Assembly: GCA_030529825.1 (NCBI GenBank)
Contig: JAUMWD010000016.1
Span: 1-36,013 of the forward strand
Length of the DNA stretch: 36,013 bases
Source: Bacillota bacterium
GTDB taxonomy: Bacteria; Bacillota; Clostridia; Oscillospirales; Oscillospiraceae
Direction: 5' to 3'
The notes beneath the pieces were generated by a model, which saw only the letters and a program-made list of their open reading frames with translations, had not been told where the DNA came from and made no database searches. Each line of letters begins with the position of its first letter. The stretch's first letter is position 1. A program made the position numbers and the translations under genes. Below are positions 1-7,911 of the stretch, piece by piece.

Positions 1-89
1 AATTTTTGCTATTTTTCTGTTATATCCATCTTTTCATTGCATATTTTTATGCAGTCAAAACAGTATGCCTGTATACACTCTGCACCGCA

Positions 90-121
90 AAAAAGACCGT
101 TTCCTCGGAAACGGTCTTTTT
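90..121 (-). terminator. Rho-independent terminator of the C69 peptidase gene
   Basis: Perfect 15-bp arms (90-104 and 107-121) enclose a two-base loop. The T-run lies on the minus strand, just downstream of the peptidase stop codon. The structure is symmetrical enough to work in both directions. Confidence 0.9.
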
Positions 122-139
122 GATGTTATTGTGTTTATG

Positions 140-2317
140 TTATGCTGCTTCTTCTGCAACAGGGAGATCGCGGTACAGGAACAGAACCACTGCGTAGCGG
201 GTGCATTCTGCCTTGGGAGCGAAGCTGCCATTCTCGAAGCCCTGAGCAATGCCCTTCTCAACAGCCCACGCAACTGCTGCCTGGTAAGGCTCTGCGATGT
301 CTGCTGCGTCGGTGAAATCAGCAATGCTGCCTTCGGATTCGGGGCAACCGTCTGCACGCCACAGGAAGGTTACAAACTGTGCGCGGGTTACAGTTGCGTT
401 GGGGACAAAGTGAGTCTCATCAAAGCCCTTTGCAATTCCCTGCTCAGCTGCCCAGGTGATGGCCTTGCAGAATACGCTGTCGGGATTTACATCTACGAAG
501 GGGCAATCGCCGGTGGGTTCGGGGCAGCCTGCTGCACGCCACAGGAAGGTAACGGCCTGGGCACGGGTGCAGGATGCCTTGGGAGCAAAGTGAGTTGCAT
601 CAAAGCCATTGGTAATCTGGTAGGGCTCGCTATAGAATGCCCAGAGAACTGCGTCTTTGTAAACTGCGGTGTCAGCTACGTCGACAAAGGGATTGAAGGT
701 TACATCCTTTGCGCCGCAGAGGGTGCATACGCCGTTTTCAAATACATGCTGGTCAAATGCAACATCCTTGTACAGTGCAACTGCCAGCTCGTGTGCTTCC
801 TTTGCAAGAGCTGCGCTCTGTGCGGTGCAGTATGCCTTTGCAGAATCGGCATCCATGCCTGCAACTGCTGCGGCCATTTCAGCCTGCTTTGCATAGCACT
901 TTGCCTGCATCTCCGCCAGCTTATCCTTAATCATTGCCTTATCCTCAGCGGAGCATGCGCTGGAGTCGGCATAGTTGGAGAGGAGGTCGTTTGTCCAGTA
1001 CACACCGTTTTCCCAGCCAGCAGGATATACCTTGTACTTGCTGCCGCTGGGGTAGAAGCCGGTTGCGTCCGCGGGAATTGAAGATGCGCTCTTTACGCCG
1101 CCGATGCCGCCGACCTTGTAGCCTTCGTATACATCAGTAGTAAGAACGGGGTAGTAAGGAATTGCTACGGAGTAGCCGCCGTGGTTGATGCCCTGCCATT
1201 CGATGATGGAGGTTGCTACATCGCCCTCTGCGGAAATCTGGAAGATGTGCCACTCGAGGTTGCCGGACTTGCCGATGGTGCTGACCTTGTAGAAGTCGAC
1301 CATGTCCTTGGTGGTGAACTTATCCTTGAGCTGGATGTTGCTGTAAACGGGAACGATGTTGCCGGTTTCTGCTTCTACATTGGTGATGGTGATGTCATCG
1401 GGAGTGGTGTTTGCCTGAGTGTAGGTATCAACACCGCAGAGGTAGTTCAGGCCGTTCCATACACGGGAGTTGAGGTTGGGGCTGGAGTAGGATGCGCGGA
1501 AGTCAATGGTGTTTGCCTCTTCGTCGCCAACATAGGTGCCGGCTGTCTTTGCAATCTCAATGACCTTTGCGGAGGCGATAACATTATCGGTGTCGTCCAG
1601 GTCAACCAGACCGATGATGCCGACATTTGCGTTGAATGCTACGGTTACGGGAGAAAGCTTGATTGCGATGTACTGAGTGCCGGTGTAATTTTCAACATAC
1701 CAGGTTTCATTCTGGTCGGAAATCTGCAGGCCGGAGCCTTCGTTTACACCGTACTGGTCATAAATGCTGCAGAGAAGCTGAACTGCTTCCTTTGCGGTTG
1801 CACACTCGCCCAGGAGGATGGTTTCCATGTCGCCCTCGCTCATGAAGTTTGAGCTGGTGCGCTCAGACTTCAGGGGGTCAACCTTCTTTACGGCGCTGTT
1901 GCCGTAAACGGAGTCCATTGCAGAAATGGAAAGGCCCATTTCGTTAGTGCCGCCCTCTTCCATGGGGCTGTGGGGGTGGGTCTTGCCACAGTTGGGGCAT
2001 TCGCCGGTTTCGTTGCCTGCGCCCACAACATTGTCATCAGACACTGCAGTGTATGCGTAGCTGTCATGAGTGAATGTGAAGCTGAAGTAGCAGCCTTGGT
2101 AGGTGCTGCCTGCGGGGTGCTTGCCGTGTTCGCTGACATAAGCTATCTTGTTATAGCTGTTTGAATAGTCCTCGCTTCGTGACATATATGTGTCACCGGT
2201 TGCGGTCAGATCAGAGCCTACATAAAGCATTGTGCAGGCTGATGCGCTGCCTATTGTAACGAGCATTGCAGTCACTATGGTGGCCACACAGATCAGCAGT
2301 TTCTTTGTGAATTTCAT
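140..2317 (-). CDS. Secreted C69-family dipeptidase with three C-terminal SLH domains
   Basis: Residues 1-27 form a signal peptide or prosegment ending ...GSASA. It is followed by Cys28 in CTMLYVG, the typical N-terminal nucleophile position of peptidase family C69 (U34), so Cys28 is the predicted catalytic residue. The peptidase domain fills roughly residues 28-450. About three SLH domains (each starting FVDV- or FTDA- and carrying a TRAQ- or TRYA-like motif) occupy roughly 545-720 and should hold the protein on the cell wall. Two CxxC pairs stand out: ECPNCGKTH near 107-110, and a GVCTLCG knuckle just before the first SLH domain. The likely job is release of dipeptides or amino acids outside the cell. 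The gene is monocistronic, with its own consensus promoter and terminator. The substrate is unknown. Confidence 0.85.
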   Translation of the reverse strand: MKFTKKLLICVATIVTAMLVTIGSASACTMLYVGSDLTATGDTYMSRSEDYSNSYNKIAYVSEHGKHPAGSTYQGCYFSFTFTHDSYAYTAVSDDNVVGAGNETGECPNCGKTHPHSPMEEGGTNEMGLSISAMDSVYGNSAVKKVDPLKSERTSSNFMSEGDMETILLGECATAKEAVQLLCSIYDQYGVNEGSGLQISDQNETWYVENYTGTQYIAIKLSPVTVAFNANVGIIGLVDLDDTDNVIASAKVIEIAKTAGTYVGDEEANTIDFRASYSSPNLNSRVWNGLNYLCGVDTYTQANTTPDDITITNVEAETGNIVPVYSNIQLKDKFTTKDMVDFYKVSTIGKSGNLEWHIFQISAEGDVATSIIEWQGINHGGYSVAIPYYPVLTTDVYEGYKVGGIGGVKSASSIPADATGFYPSGSKYKVYPAGWENGVYWTNDLLSNYADSSACSAEDKAMIKDKLAEMQAKCYAKQAEMAAAVAGMDADSAKAYCTAQSAALAKEAHELAVALYKDVAFDQHVFENGVCTLCGAKDVTFNPFVDVADTAVYKDAVLWAFYSEPYQITNGFDATHFAPKASCTRAQAVTFLWRAAGCPEPTGDCPFVDVNPDSVFCKAITWAAEQGIAKGFDETHFVPNATVTRAQFVTFLWRADGCPESEGSIADFTDAADIAEPYQAAVAWAVEKGIAQGFENGSFAPKAECTRYAVVLFLYRDLPVAEEAA

Positions 2318-2379
2318 TTCAGCGTTTCCTTTCAGCGAATAATTGAATATTTATCCGCACTAATTTTTATTACGGCGAA

Positions 2380-2408
2380 ATTATAACGCCAATATATTCA
2401 TTTGTCAA
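2380..2408 (-). promoter_or_regulatory. Consensus sigma-A promoter of the C69 peptidase gene
   Basis: Read on the minus strand, TTGACA (2408-2403) and TATAAT (2385-2380) are separated by exactly 17 bases. The perfect palindrome at 2409-2430 abuts the -35 box. Confidence 0.85.
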
Positions 2409-2430
2409 GGATATTTATAAATAAATATCC
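2409..2430. promoter_or_regulatory. Perfect 10-2-10 inverted repeat, candidate operator
   Basis: GGATATTTAT (2409-2418), then AA, then ATAAATATCC (2421-2430). It touches the -35 box of the peptidase promoter, a position suited to an activator or repressor. The binding protein is not recognised. Confidence 0.5.
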
Positions 2431-2440
2431 ACAATTATTC
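2424..2440 (-). repeat. 17-bp direct repeat, copy B, upstream of the C69 promoter
   Basis: On the minus strand it reads GAATAATTGTGGATATT. It differs from copy A (2468-2484) at one base, and the copies are 44 bp apart, about four helical turns. A shorter related word, GAATAATTGAATATT, lies in the other orientation at 2337-2351 in the leader. Confidence 0.55.
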
Positions 2441-2467
2441 GCAAATCTCCCATTTATTCATATATGT

Positions 2468-2484
2468 AATATGCACAATTATTC
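2468..2484 (-). repeat. 17-bp direct repeat, copy A, upstream of the C69 promoter
   Basis: On the minus strand it reads GAATAATTGTGCATATT. It overlaps a second inverted repeat, AATATGCAC (2468-2476) with GTGCATATT (2492-2500). The 2318-2632 gap therefore holds promoter, operator-like repeats and the GAPDH terminator, and no convincing gene. Confidence 0.5.
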
Positions 2485-2577
2485 ATTAATAGTGCATATT
2501 TATGGATTTTGATGCATATTATTCTCTAATGTTTCACAAAGAAGAGTCGAGTATTCTCCGGTCGGTCTGCGCAGCAA

Positions 2578-2614
2578 AAAATCTCCCCCGCCCCTATGAG
2601 GCGGAGGAGATTTT
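2578..2614 (-). terminator. Terminator of the GAPDH gene
   Basis: 15-bp arms (2578-2592 and 2600-2614) with one mismatch and a seven-base loop, followed on the minus strand by a T-run. It ends 18 bases beyond the GAPDH stop codon. Confidence 0.85.
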
Positions 2615-2632
2615 CAGTTTAGTTCTTTTTAA

Positions 2633-3679
<1,047 letters not shown>

Positions 3680-3694
3680 TTAAATTTGCCAAAA

Positions 3695-3716
3695 AATTAA
3701 TTACCTCTAATTAATT
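3695..3716. promoter_or_regulatory. Perfect 9-4-9 inverted repeat over the gap transcription start
   Basis: AATTAATTA (3695-3703), CCTC, TAATTAATT (3708-3716). It lies just downstream of the predicted -10 box, where a bound protein would block initiation. The N4 spacing recalls Rex operators, but the arm sequence does not match the Rex consensus well. Confidence 0.45.
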
Positions 3717-3719
3717 GTA

Positions 3720-3749
3720 ATTGTAACATATACTATATACAAAAATCAA
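3720..3749 (-). promoter_or_regulatory. Candidate promoter of gap
   Basis: On the minus strand TTGATT (3749-3744) and TACAAT (3725-3720) are spaced 18 bases apart. Both boxes are imperfect. The start would fall near 3713, inside the inverted repeat. Confidence 0.4.
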
Positions 3750-3801
3750 TTTTAGATACTTCTAAATTTACGATAATTTTGGCTATTTTTTTACATGTCT
3801 A

Positions 3802-3830
3802 TTGTATAATTTGACCGTTTTTGGTATAAT
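3802..3830 (+). promoter_or_regulatory. Candidate promoter of the histidine-kinase-like gene
   Basis: TTGTAT (3802-3807), a 17-base spacer, and a perfect TATAAT (3825-3830), 26 bases before the ATG. A second TATAAT occurs at 3805-3810. Confidence 0.5.
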
Positions 3831-3856
3831 ATGACTATTATTTTGAGGAGTTTCAC

Positions 3857-4933
3857 ATGGCAGACAACAGTATTTACTTAAGGGCTTTCGCTCTTGTGGC
3901 GCAGCCCGTTATTGTGATTAAAAACGATTGTATTGAATATATGAACCCGGCCGCCGTAAAGCTTGCCAATCGAGAGCTTACCGGAAGTCATGTTTCCAGA
4001 TTATTTCCTTCCCATGTTGTAAACATTCAGGCCGAGAGCTTCGTGACCACCGCCTTCATAGGCACAAAAAGCTGTGTTGTAAATGTTTCCTCCAAGGGAA
4101 AATCCAAAATCTGCGTACTATCACCCAAGGATTCACCGGCACCGGACAACTCAATGATTTTTGCGCGACTCCGTTCTTCGCTTTCAAACATACGCTTTGC
4201 CTCCGGCTGTATTGCTATTTGCGGAGAAAACAATAACGACGAACGGCTTCTCGGCTATGTGAGCTCTCTCAACAGAAGCTACAACAGCATTAAACGCACT
4301 ATTGACAATATGTCCACCCTCGGTATGTTAGATCGTGGTGAGCTGCCCTTCAGCCCAGAGCCCTTTGATGTTACCGCCGCCTGCGCGGCTATTATTGATA
4401 CGCTGAAGTTTTCTCTCAAGCGCGACGGTCTTGAGATTTCTCTCCATGCCGAGGATCGCATACGGATAGTTGCAGACCGCAGACTGTTTGAGCAGCTCCT
4501 CATGAATCTTCTCGCCAACAGCATTGAGCACTGCGACGAAAACGGCAGAATTAATGTTTCCCTTCTGCGCACCGACAAGCACCTCGTTTTAGGTGTCAAC
4601 GACGACGGCGGCGGAATAAGCGCCGACATGATGCCCGGCATTTTTCAACGGTATCGCGAGAATCAGGGGCTTTCCTCTGCCGATTGCGGCTCCGGAATGG
4701 GGCTTGCAATTGTGCGCGGCATTGCAGAGCTGCACGACGGCGCGGTTATAATCGAAAGCCGCGGCGAAGGTAAGGGCACATCCGTGCGTGTTATGTTCTC
4801 CTGTGAAATTGCATCCGGCTCACAGTTTTCCGACGCATCCCCGGAGGACAACAGTCAGCTTTTCCAGACCGTGCTCACAGAGTTTTCCCACATTCTGCCC
4901 GATTCCTGTTATTCAAATCTTTCAGACGACTAA
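3857..4933 (+). CDS. Soluble histidine-kinase-like protein lacking the H-box histidine
   Basis: 358 residues with no membrane segment. Residues about 8-60 look like a PAS-type sensor (VIVIKNDCIEYMNPAAVKLAN). The C-terminal ATPase domain is complete: N-box LMNLLANSIEH (215-225), G1 NDDGGGI (248-254), F-box IFQRY (262-266) and G2 GSGMGLAIV (278-286). The dimerisation helix reads FARLRSSLSNIR. Aligned on the usual SHELRTPLxxIR wording, position 103 is Ala where the phosphorylated His should be. No response regulator lies nearby. It may bind ATP without autophosphorylating in the usual way, or act through a partner kinase. The signal is unknown. A strong terminator follows directly. Confidence 0.8.
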   Translation: MADNSIYLRAFALVAQPVIVIKNDCIEYMNPAAVKLANRELTGSHVSRLFPSHVVNIQAESFVTTAFIGTKSCVVNVSSKGKSKICVLSPKDSPAPDNSMIFARLRSSLSNIRFASGCIAICGENNNDERLLGYVSSLNRSYNSIKRTIDNMSTLGMLDRGELPFSPEPFDVTAACAAIIDTLKFSLKRDGLEISLHAEDRIRIVADRRLFEQLLMNLLANSIEHCDENGRINVSLLRTDKHLVLGVNDDGGGISADMMPGIFQRYRENQGLSSADCGSGMGLAIVRGIAELHDGAVIIESRGEGKGTSVRVMFSCEIASGSQFSDASPEDNSQLFQTVLTEFSHILPDSCYSNLSDD

Positions 4934-4960
4934 AAAAGAGCGGCGAAGCCGCTCTTTTTT
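4932..4960. terminator. Bidirectional terminator between convergent genes
   Basis: Perfect 13-bp arms (4932-4944, 4948-4960) with loop GAA and T-runs on both strands. It serves the kinase-like gene and the convergent phosphatase gene. Confidence 0.92.
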
Positions 4961-5775
4961 CATTCCAGATACAAATCGCGAAGGCGATTGATTTTTTCGC
5001 TATCCATGCCCAGCTTATCTTTCAGGAAATTGTCCATTCCGCCGTAAAGCTGCTCTACGGTTTCAAAGCTTGTGTTAATAAAGTCCTCCTCCACCGTATC
5101 AAGGCGGTATATAAACTCCAGCACCGCCTCGTCATTGGTGAATTTGCGGCAGCCTTCAATGAGATGCTTTGTACCCGGAGCGCAGCGCTCCGCGGTTATG
5201 AGATAGTCCTTCACAATACTCTCACGGGACACACCCAGAGCATAAAGCGCAAGCGCCGCCGCGGTGCCTGCTCTGTCCTTTCCCATGGTGCAATGGAAAA
5301 GCACGGCACCGTCTTCAGTATCCAGCAGGATACGGAAAAACTCCGCAAAATGCTCAACGCAGTGGTCGAGGCTTACAAAAAGCGGATAAAGGCTTTTCAT
5401 CTGGGTTCTGCCATCGGAATTGCGGCTCATAAGATGCTTTGCCATGGCAATCATGCGCTTTGCCTCTTCCGCCTCGGTTTTGGGCGTCTCGCGGGTAATT
5501 CCCTCCACTCTGTCGGGCATAATGGGGCAGACAATATAATAAACACCGTCTATTACGCGGTCAGGCTTCTCTCTTCTCTCCTGGGCGGTACGCAGGTCAA
5601 CCACCTTGCGCAAGCCCGCTTTTTTAAGATATTCCGCGTCCGCATCGCTGATTCTGTGCAGGTTTCCGCTGCGAATCAGCCGGTTTGCTTTTACTTTTCT
5701 TCCGTCAACGGTCTCGAGACCGCCCAGATCCCGAGCATTCGGCGCGCCCTCAAGTATTATTTCGGGTTTATACAT
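4960..5775 (-). CDS. Protein tyrosine/serine phosphatase of the dual-specificity type
   Basis: 271 residues. The CX5R phosphatase signature is plain: HCTMGKDRAG, with nucleophile Cys162 and Arg168. The N-terminal NARDLGGL (13-20), IRSGNLHRIS (34-43) and VVDLRTAQER (58-67) are typical of the Y_phosphatase3 family, which includes M. tuberculosis PtpB. These enzymes hydrolyse phosphate monoesters of proteins, and some act on phosphoinositides. There is no signal peptide, so it should act in the cytoplasm. It overlaps the upstream tatD by 8 bp and is translated from the same transcript. The physiological substrate is unknown. Confidence 0.85.
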   Translation of the reverse strand: MYKPEIILEGAPNARDLGGLETVDGRKVKANRLIRSGNLHRISDADAEYLKKAGLRKVVDLRTAQERREKPDRVIDGVYYIVCPIMPDRVEGITRETPKTEAEEAKRMIAMAKHLMSRNSDGRTQMKSLYPLFVSLDHCVEHFAEFFRILLDTEDGAVLFHCTMGKDRAGTAAALALYALGVSRESIVKDYLITAERCAPGTKHLIEGCRKFTNDEAVLEFIYRLDTVEEDFINTSFETVEQLYGGMDNFLKDKLGMDSEKINRLRDLYLE

Positions 5776-6544
5776 TTAAATCTCCAATCCCGTAGAAGCG
5801 CATGGCATTATCATAGGTAATATGCTCAATCTCCTGCGTGGTCATATTCTTCAGCTCCGCGATTTTTTCAATCACATAGCACAGCTTTGCGGAATCATTG
5901 CGCTTGCCGCGAAATGGCACGGGGGTGAGATAGGGGCTGTCGGTTTCAATGAGCATTCTGTCAAGGGGGCAGATTTCGATGACCTCGTGGCTTTGTCTTG
6001 CGTTTTTATAAGTAATAGGTCCGTCAAAGCCCAGATACCACCCCCACTTCAAAAGCTCCTTTGCCATCTCCGCGCTTCCCGAATAGCAATGAAAAACGCC
6101 GCGAAGCTCGGGATAATCACGAACGATCTCCATGCTGTCGCCGTGGGCTTCTCTGTCATGTACGATTATGGGCTTGTTAAGGCTCAGCGCCAACTCAATC
6201 TGACGGCGGAACAGCGCCTTCTGCTCCTCCTTATGCTCCTTATCCCAATAGTAGTCAAGACCGATTTCACCTATGGCAACGCACTTGGGATGCTTTGCAA
6301 GCTCGCACATTTCCCCATAGGCTTCCTCCGTAAGCTTGTCCGCCATATCCTCGGGATGCCAGCCCACGGCGGCATAGACGAAGTCATACTTTTCCGCAAG
6401 AGCAATGGCGGCCTTGCTGCTTTCAAGGTCGCAGCCCGGGTTTACGATGCAGCCCACATTATTTTGAGGCATGGCATCGAGTATATCAAAGCGGTCTGCA
6501 TTAAATGAGCCGCTGTCATAGTGTGCATGGGTATCAAAAATCAT
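5768..6544 (-). CDS. tatD: TatD-family metal-dependent DNase/hydrolase
   Basis: 258 residues, the normal length for TatD. Metal-binding motifs are intact: FDTHAHYD at the N-terminus, AIGEIGLDYYW near 90-100, PIIVHDREAH, FHCYSGS and the late ETDSPYLTPVP. Family members are TIM-barrel hydrolases with 3'-5' exonuclease or deoxyribonuclease activity, linked to DNA repair and quality control. An AGGTG ribosome site precedes the ATG. It is the first gene of a two-gene operon with the phosphatase, driven from a palindromic divergent promoter region shared with the DUF364 gene. Confidence 0.93.
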   Translation of the reverse strand: MIFDTHAHYDSGSFNADRFDILDAMPQNNVGCIVNPGCDLESSKAAIALAEKYDFVYAAVGWHPEDMADKLTEEAYGEMCELAKHPKCVAIGEIGLDYYWDKEHKEEQKALFRRQIELALSLNKPIIVHDREAHGDSMEIVRDYPELRGVFHCYSGSAEMAKELLKWGWYLGFDGPITYKNARQSHEVIEICPLDRMLIETDSPYLTPVPFRGKRNDSAKLCYVIEKIAELKNMTTQEIEHITYDNAMRFYGIGDLNV

Positions 6545-6561
6545 GGTATCACCTCATGTTT

Positions 6562-6604
6562 AGTATAACATCACTTGCAGTTGCGTGGCAAGTGATGTTA
6601 TAAT
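6562..6604. promoter_or_regulatory. Overlapping divergent promoters built on a perfect palindrome
   Basis: Arms 6564-6578 and 6588-6602 (TATAACATCACTTGC and its complement) are perfect over 15 bp around a 9-base loop. On the plus strand TTGCAG (6575-6580) and TATAAT (6599-6604) are 18 apart. On the minus strand TTGCCA (6591-6586) and TATACT (6567-6562) are also 18 apart. The -10 and -35 boxes of both genes therefore lie largely in the arms. Confidence 0.65.
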
Positions 6605-6625
6605 TTCTCCAAAGGAAGTGTTTTA

Positions 6626-7342
6626 ATGAAGGAATACTATAAGATATTAATTGACGGCATAGGCAAAGGTCTTACCGTTACCGAAATAGTCCGCGGTCTG
6701 TCTTGGATTGGTGCGGAGCTTTCCGACGGAAGCTTCGGCATTGCCATGAACACCGAGGGCAGCAGCATTGACCGCAGATTCCCCACTCTTGTGGGCATGG
6801 ATGCAAGGCTTGCCGCCGAGGCGGTTATGAGCTGGAACATGGAGGAAGCCTCCGAGGGCATGGCGGTTATCAATGCCTTTTACAACACCGAAAAGAAAAT
6901 GCGTGAGCTTGACTGCGAAGCGCCCTATGACCGCATCTGCACCCGCGGCTATGAAACCGAGGGCAAAGCCTTTGCATTTGTGGGGCATCTGCGTATGCCC
7001 GAGGAAACCGTCAAGGGAGCAAAGCAGGTTTACATAATGGAGCGACGCGACATCAAGGGCGACTATCCCGATGCCGCCTGCGAGTACATTCTTCCCGAGT
7101 GTGACATTGTTCTTATTACGGGCAGTGCATCCGTTAACAAGACCATGCCCAGACTTATTGAGCTTTCCGAAAAAGCGAAAACAATCCTCATCGGCCCCAC
7201 CGTACCCATGTGTCCCGCGCTTATAGGTCACGGCGTTCAGCGCCTTTCCGGCATGGTTGTCCGTGACAAGGAAGAGTTCAAAAAATGGATGGTTTCTTCC
7301 TCCGGCAATCCCTATCCCTACGGTTATACCTTTATGATATAA
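6626..7342 (+). CDS. DUF4213/DUF364 Rossmann-like protein, putative metal chelation
   Basis: 238 residues. The N-terminal half fits DUF4213 and the C-terminal half fits DUF364. Recognisable stretches are FAFVGHLRMPEE, YILPECDIVLITGSASVNKTMPRLIE and TILIGPTVPMCPALIGHGV. DUF364 proteins are described as putative heavy-metal chelators; some occur near radical-SAM or corrinoid genes, but none are seen here. AAAGGAAG lies about 8 bases before the ATG. It is transcribed divergently from tatD and is followed after 27 bases by an acetyltransferase gene, so the two are probably co-transcribed. The biochemical role is not established. Confidence 0.75.
   Translation: MKEYYKILIDGIGKGLTVTEIVRGLSWIGAELSDGSFGIAMNTEGSSIDRRFPTLVGMDARLAAEAVMSWNMEEASEGMAVINAFYNTEKKMRELDCEAPYDRICTRGYETEGKAFAFVGHLRMPEETVKGAKQVYIMERRDIKGDYPDAACEYILPECDIVLITGSASVNKTMPRLIELSEKAKTILIGPTVPMCPALIGHGVQRLSGMVVRDKEEFKKWMVSSSGNPYPYGYTFMI
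7028..7037 (-). repeat. TTATGTAAAC dispersed 10-mer, copy 1
   Basis: Inside the DUF364 gene. The gene strand reads GTTTACATAA and encodes Val-Tyr-Ile. Confidence 0.8.
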
Positions 7343-7369
7343 AAAGACGGCGTAAAGGAGCTTCGAGAT

Positions 7370-7807
7370 ATGTTAAGGATAAGCGAATTATCTCTGACCG
7401 AGCTTGAAAACTCACTGGATTTTGTCTGGAAAGTGTTTCTTGAATTTGAGGCCGTAAATTATCCCGAGAACGGCAAAACAGCATTTTATAACGCGATTCA
7501 TTCAGAGGATTATCTCCGCACCCTCAATGCCTACGGTGCCTTCGACAATGACAGAATCATCGGCATCATTGCCACAAGGAACGAAGGCTCTCACATTGCG
7601 CTGTTTTTCGTTGACGGAGAATATCAGCGTCAAGGCATAGGAAGAAAGCTTTTCAATAAATGTTTAGAGGATAATAATAAGCACCTAATTACCGTTCATT
7701 CCTCTGAATATGCCGCAGAGGTTTACAAAAGGCTTGGATTTATTCAAACGGAAGAGCTCCGAGAAGAGGTTGGTATTCGATTTATACCCATGTCATTGGA
7801 GAGATAA
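7370..7807 (+). CDS. GNAT-family N-acetyltransferase
   Basis: 145 residues. The acetyl-CoA pyrophosphate-binding loop is visible as VDGEYQRQGIGRKLFN (about 90-105), and the C-terminal YKRLGF motif is typical of the fold. It transfers an acetyl group from acetyl-CoA to an unidentified amine. AAAGGAG lies ten bases before the ATG. It follows the DUF364 gene closely and is closed by a strong bidirectional terminator. The substrate cannot be read from the sequence. Confidence 0.88.
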   Translation: MLRISELSLTELENSLDFVWKVFLEFEAVNYPENGKTAFYNAIHSEDYLRTLNAYGAFDNDRIIGIIATRNEGSHIALFFVDGEYQRQGIGRKLFNKCLEDNNKHLITVHSSEYAAEVYKRLGFIQTEELREEVGIRFIPMSLER

Positions 7808-7860
7808 TCTCCGTTTTTGTGCAAAAGATTTTTAATGCTTCTGAAAATATCTATGAAGCT

Positions 7861-7895
7861 AAAGGAAGAGAGCTTGTAGTAAGCTCTCTTCCTTT
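7861..7895. terminator. Bidirectional terminator between the GNAT gene and dinB
   Basis: Perfect 15-bp arms (7861-7875, 7881-7895) around GTAGT. T-rich tracts follow on both strands. Confidence 0.9.
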
Positions 7896-7911
7896 TATAT
7901 TTTTAATTCTC

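Noticed and set aside
360-551. Repeated CCACAGGAAGGT words as a DNA repeat
   Set aside because: They fall at equivalent positions of the SLH domains and are explained by protein repeats.
65-1081. Long plus-strand open frame opposite the C69 peptidase gene
   Set aside because: Cys-rich, low-complexity translation with no ribosome site; the opposite strand encodes a clear peptidase with SLH domains. It is a codon-bias shadow.
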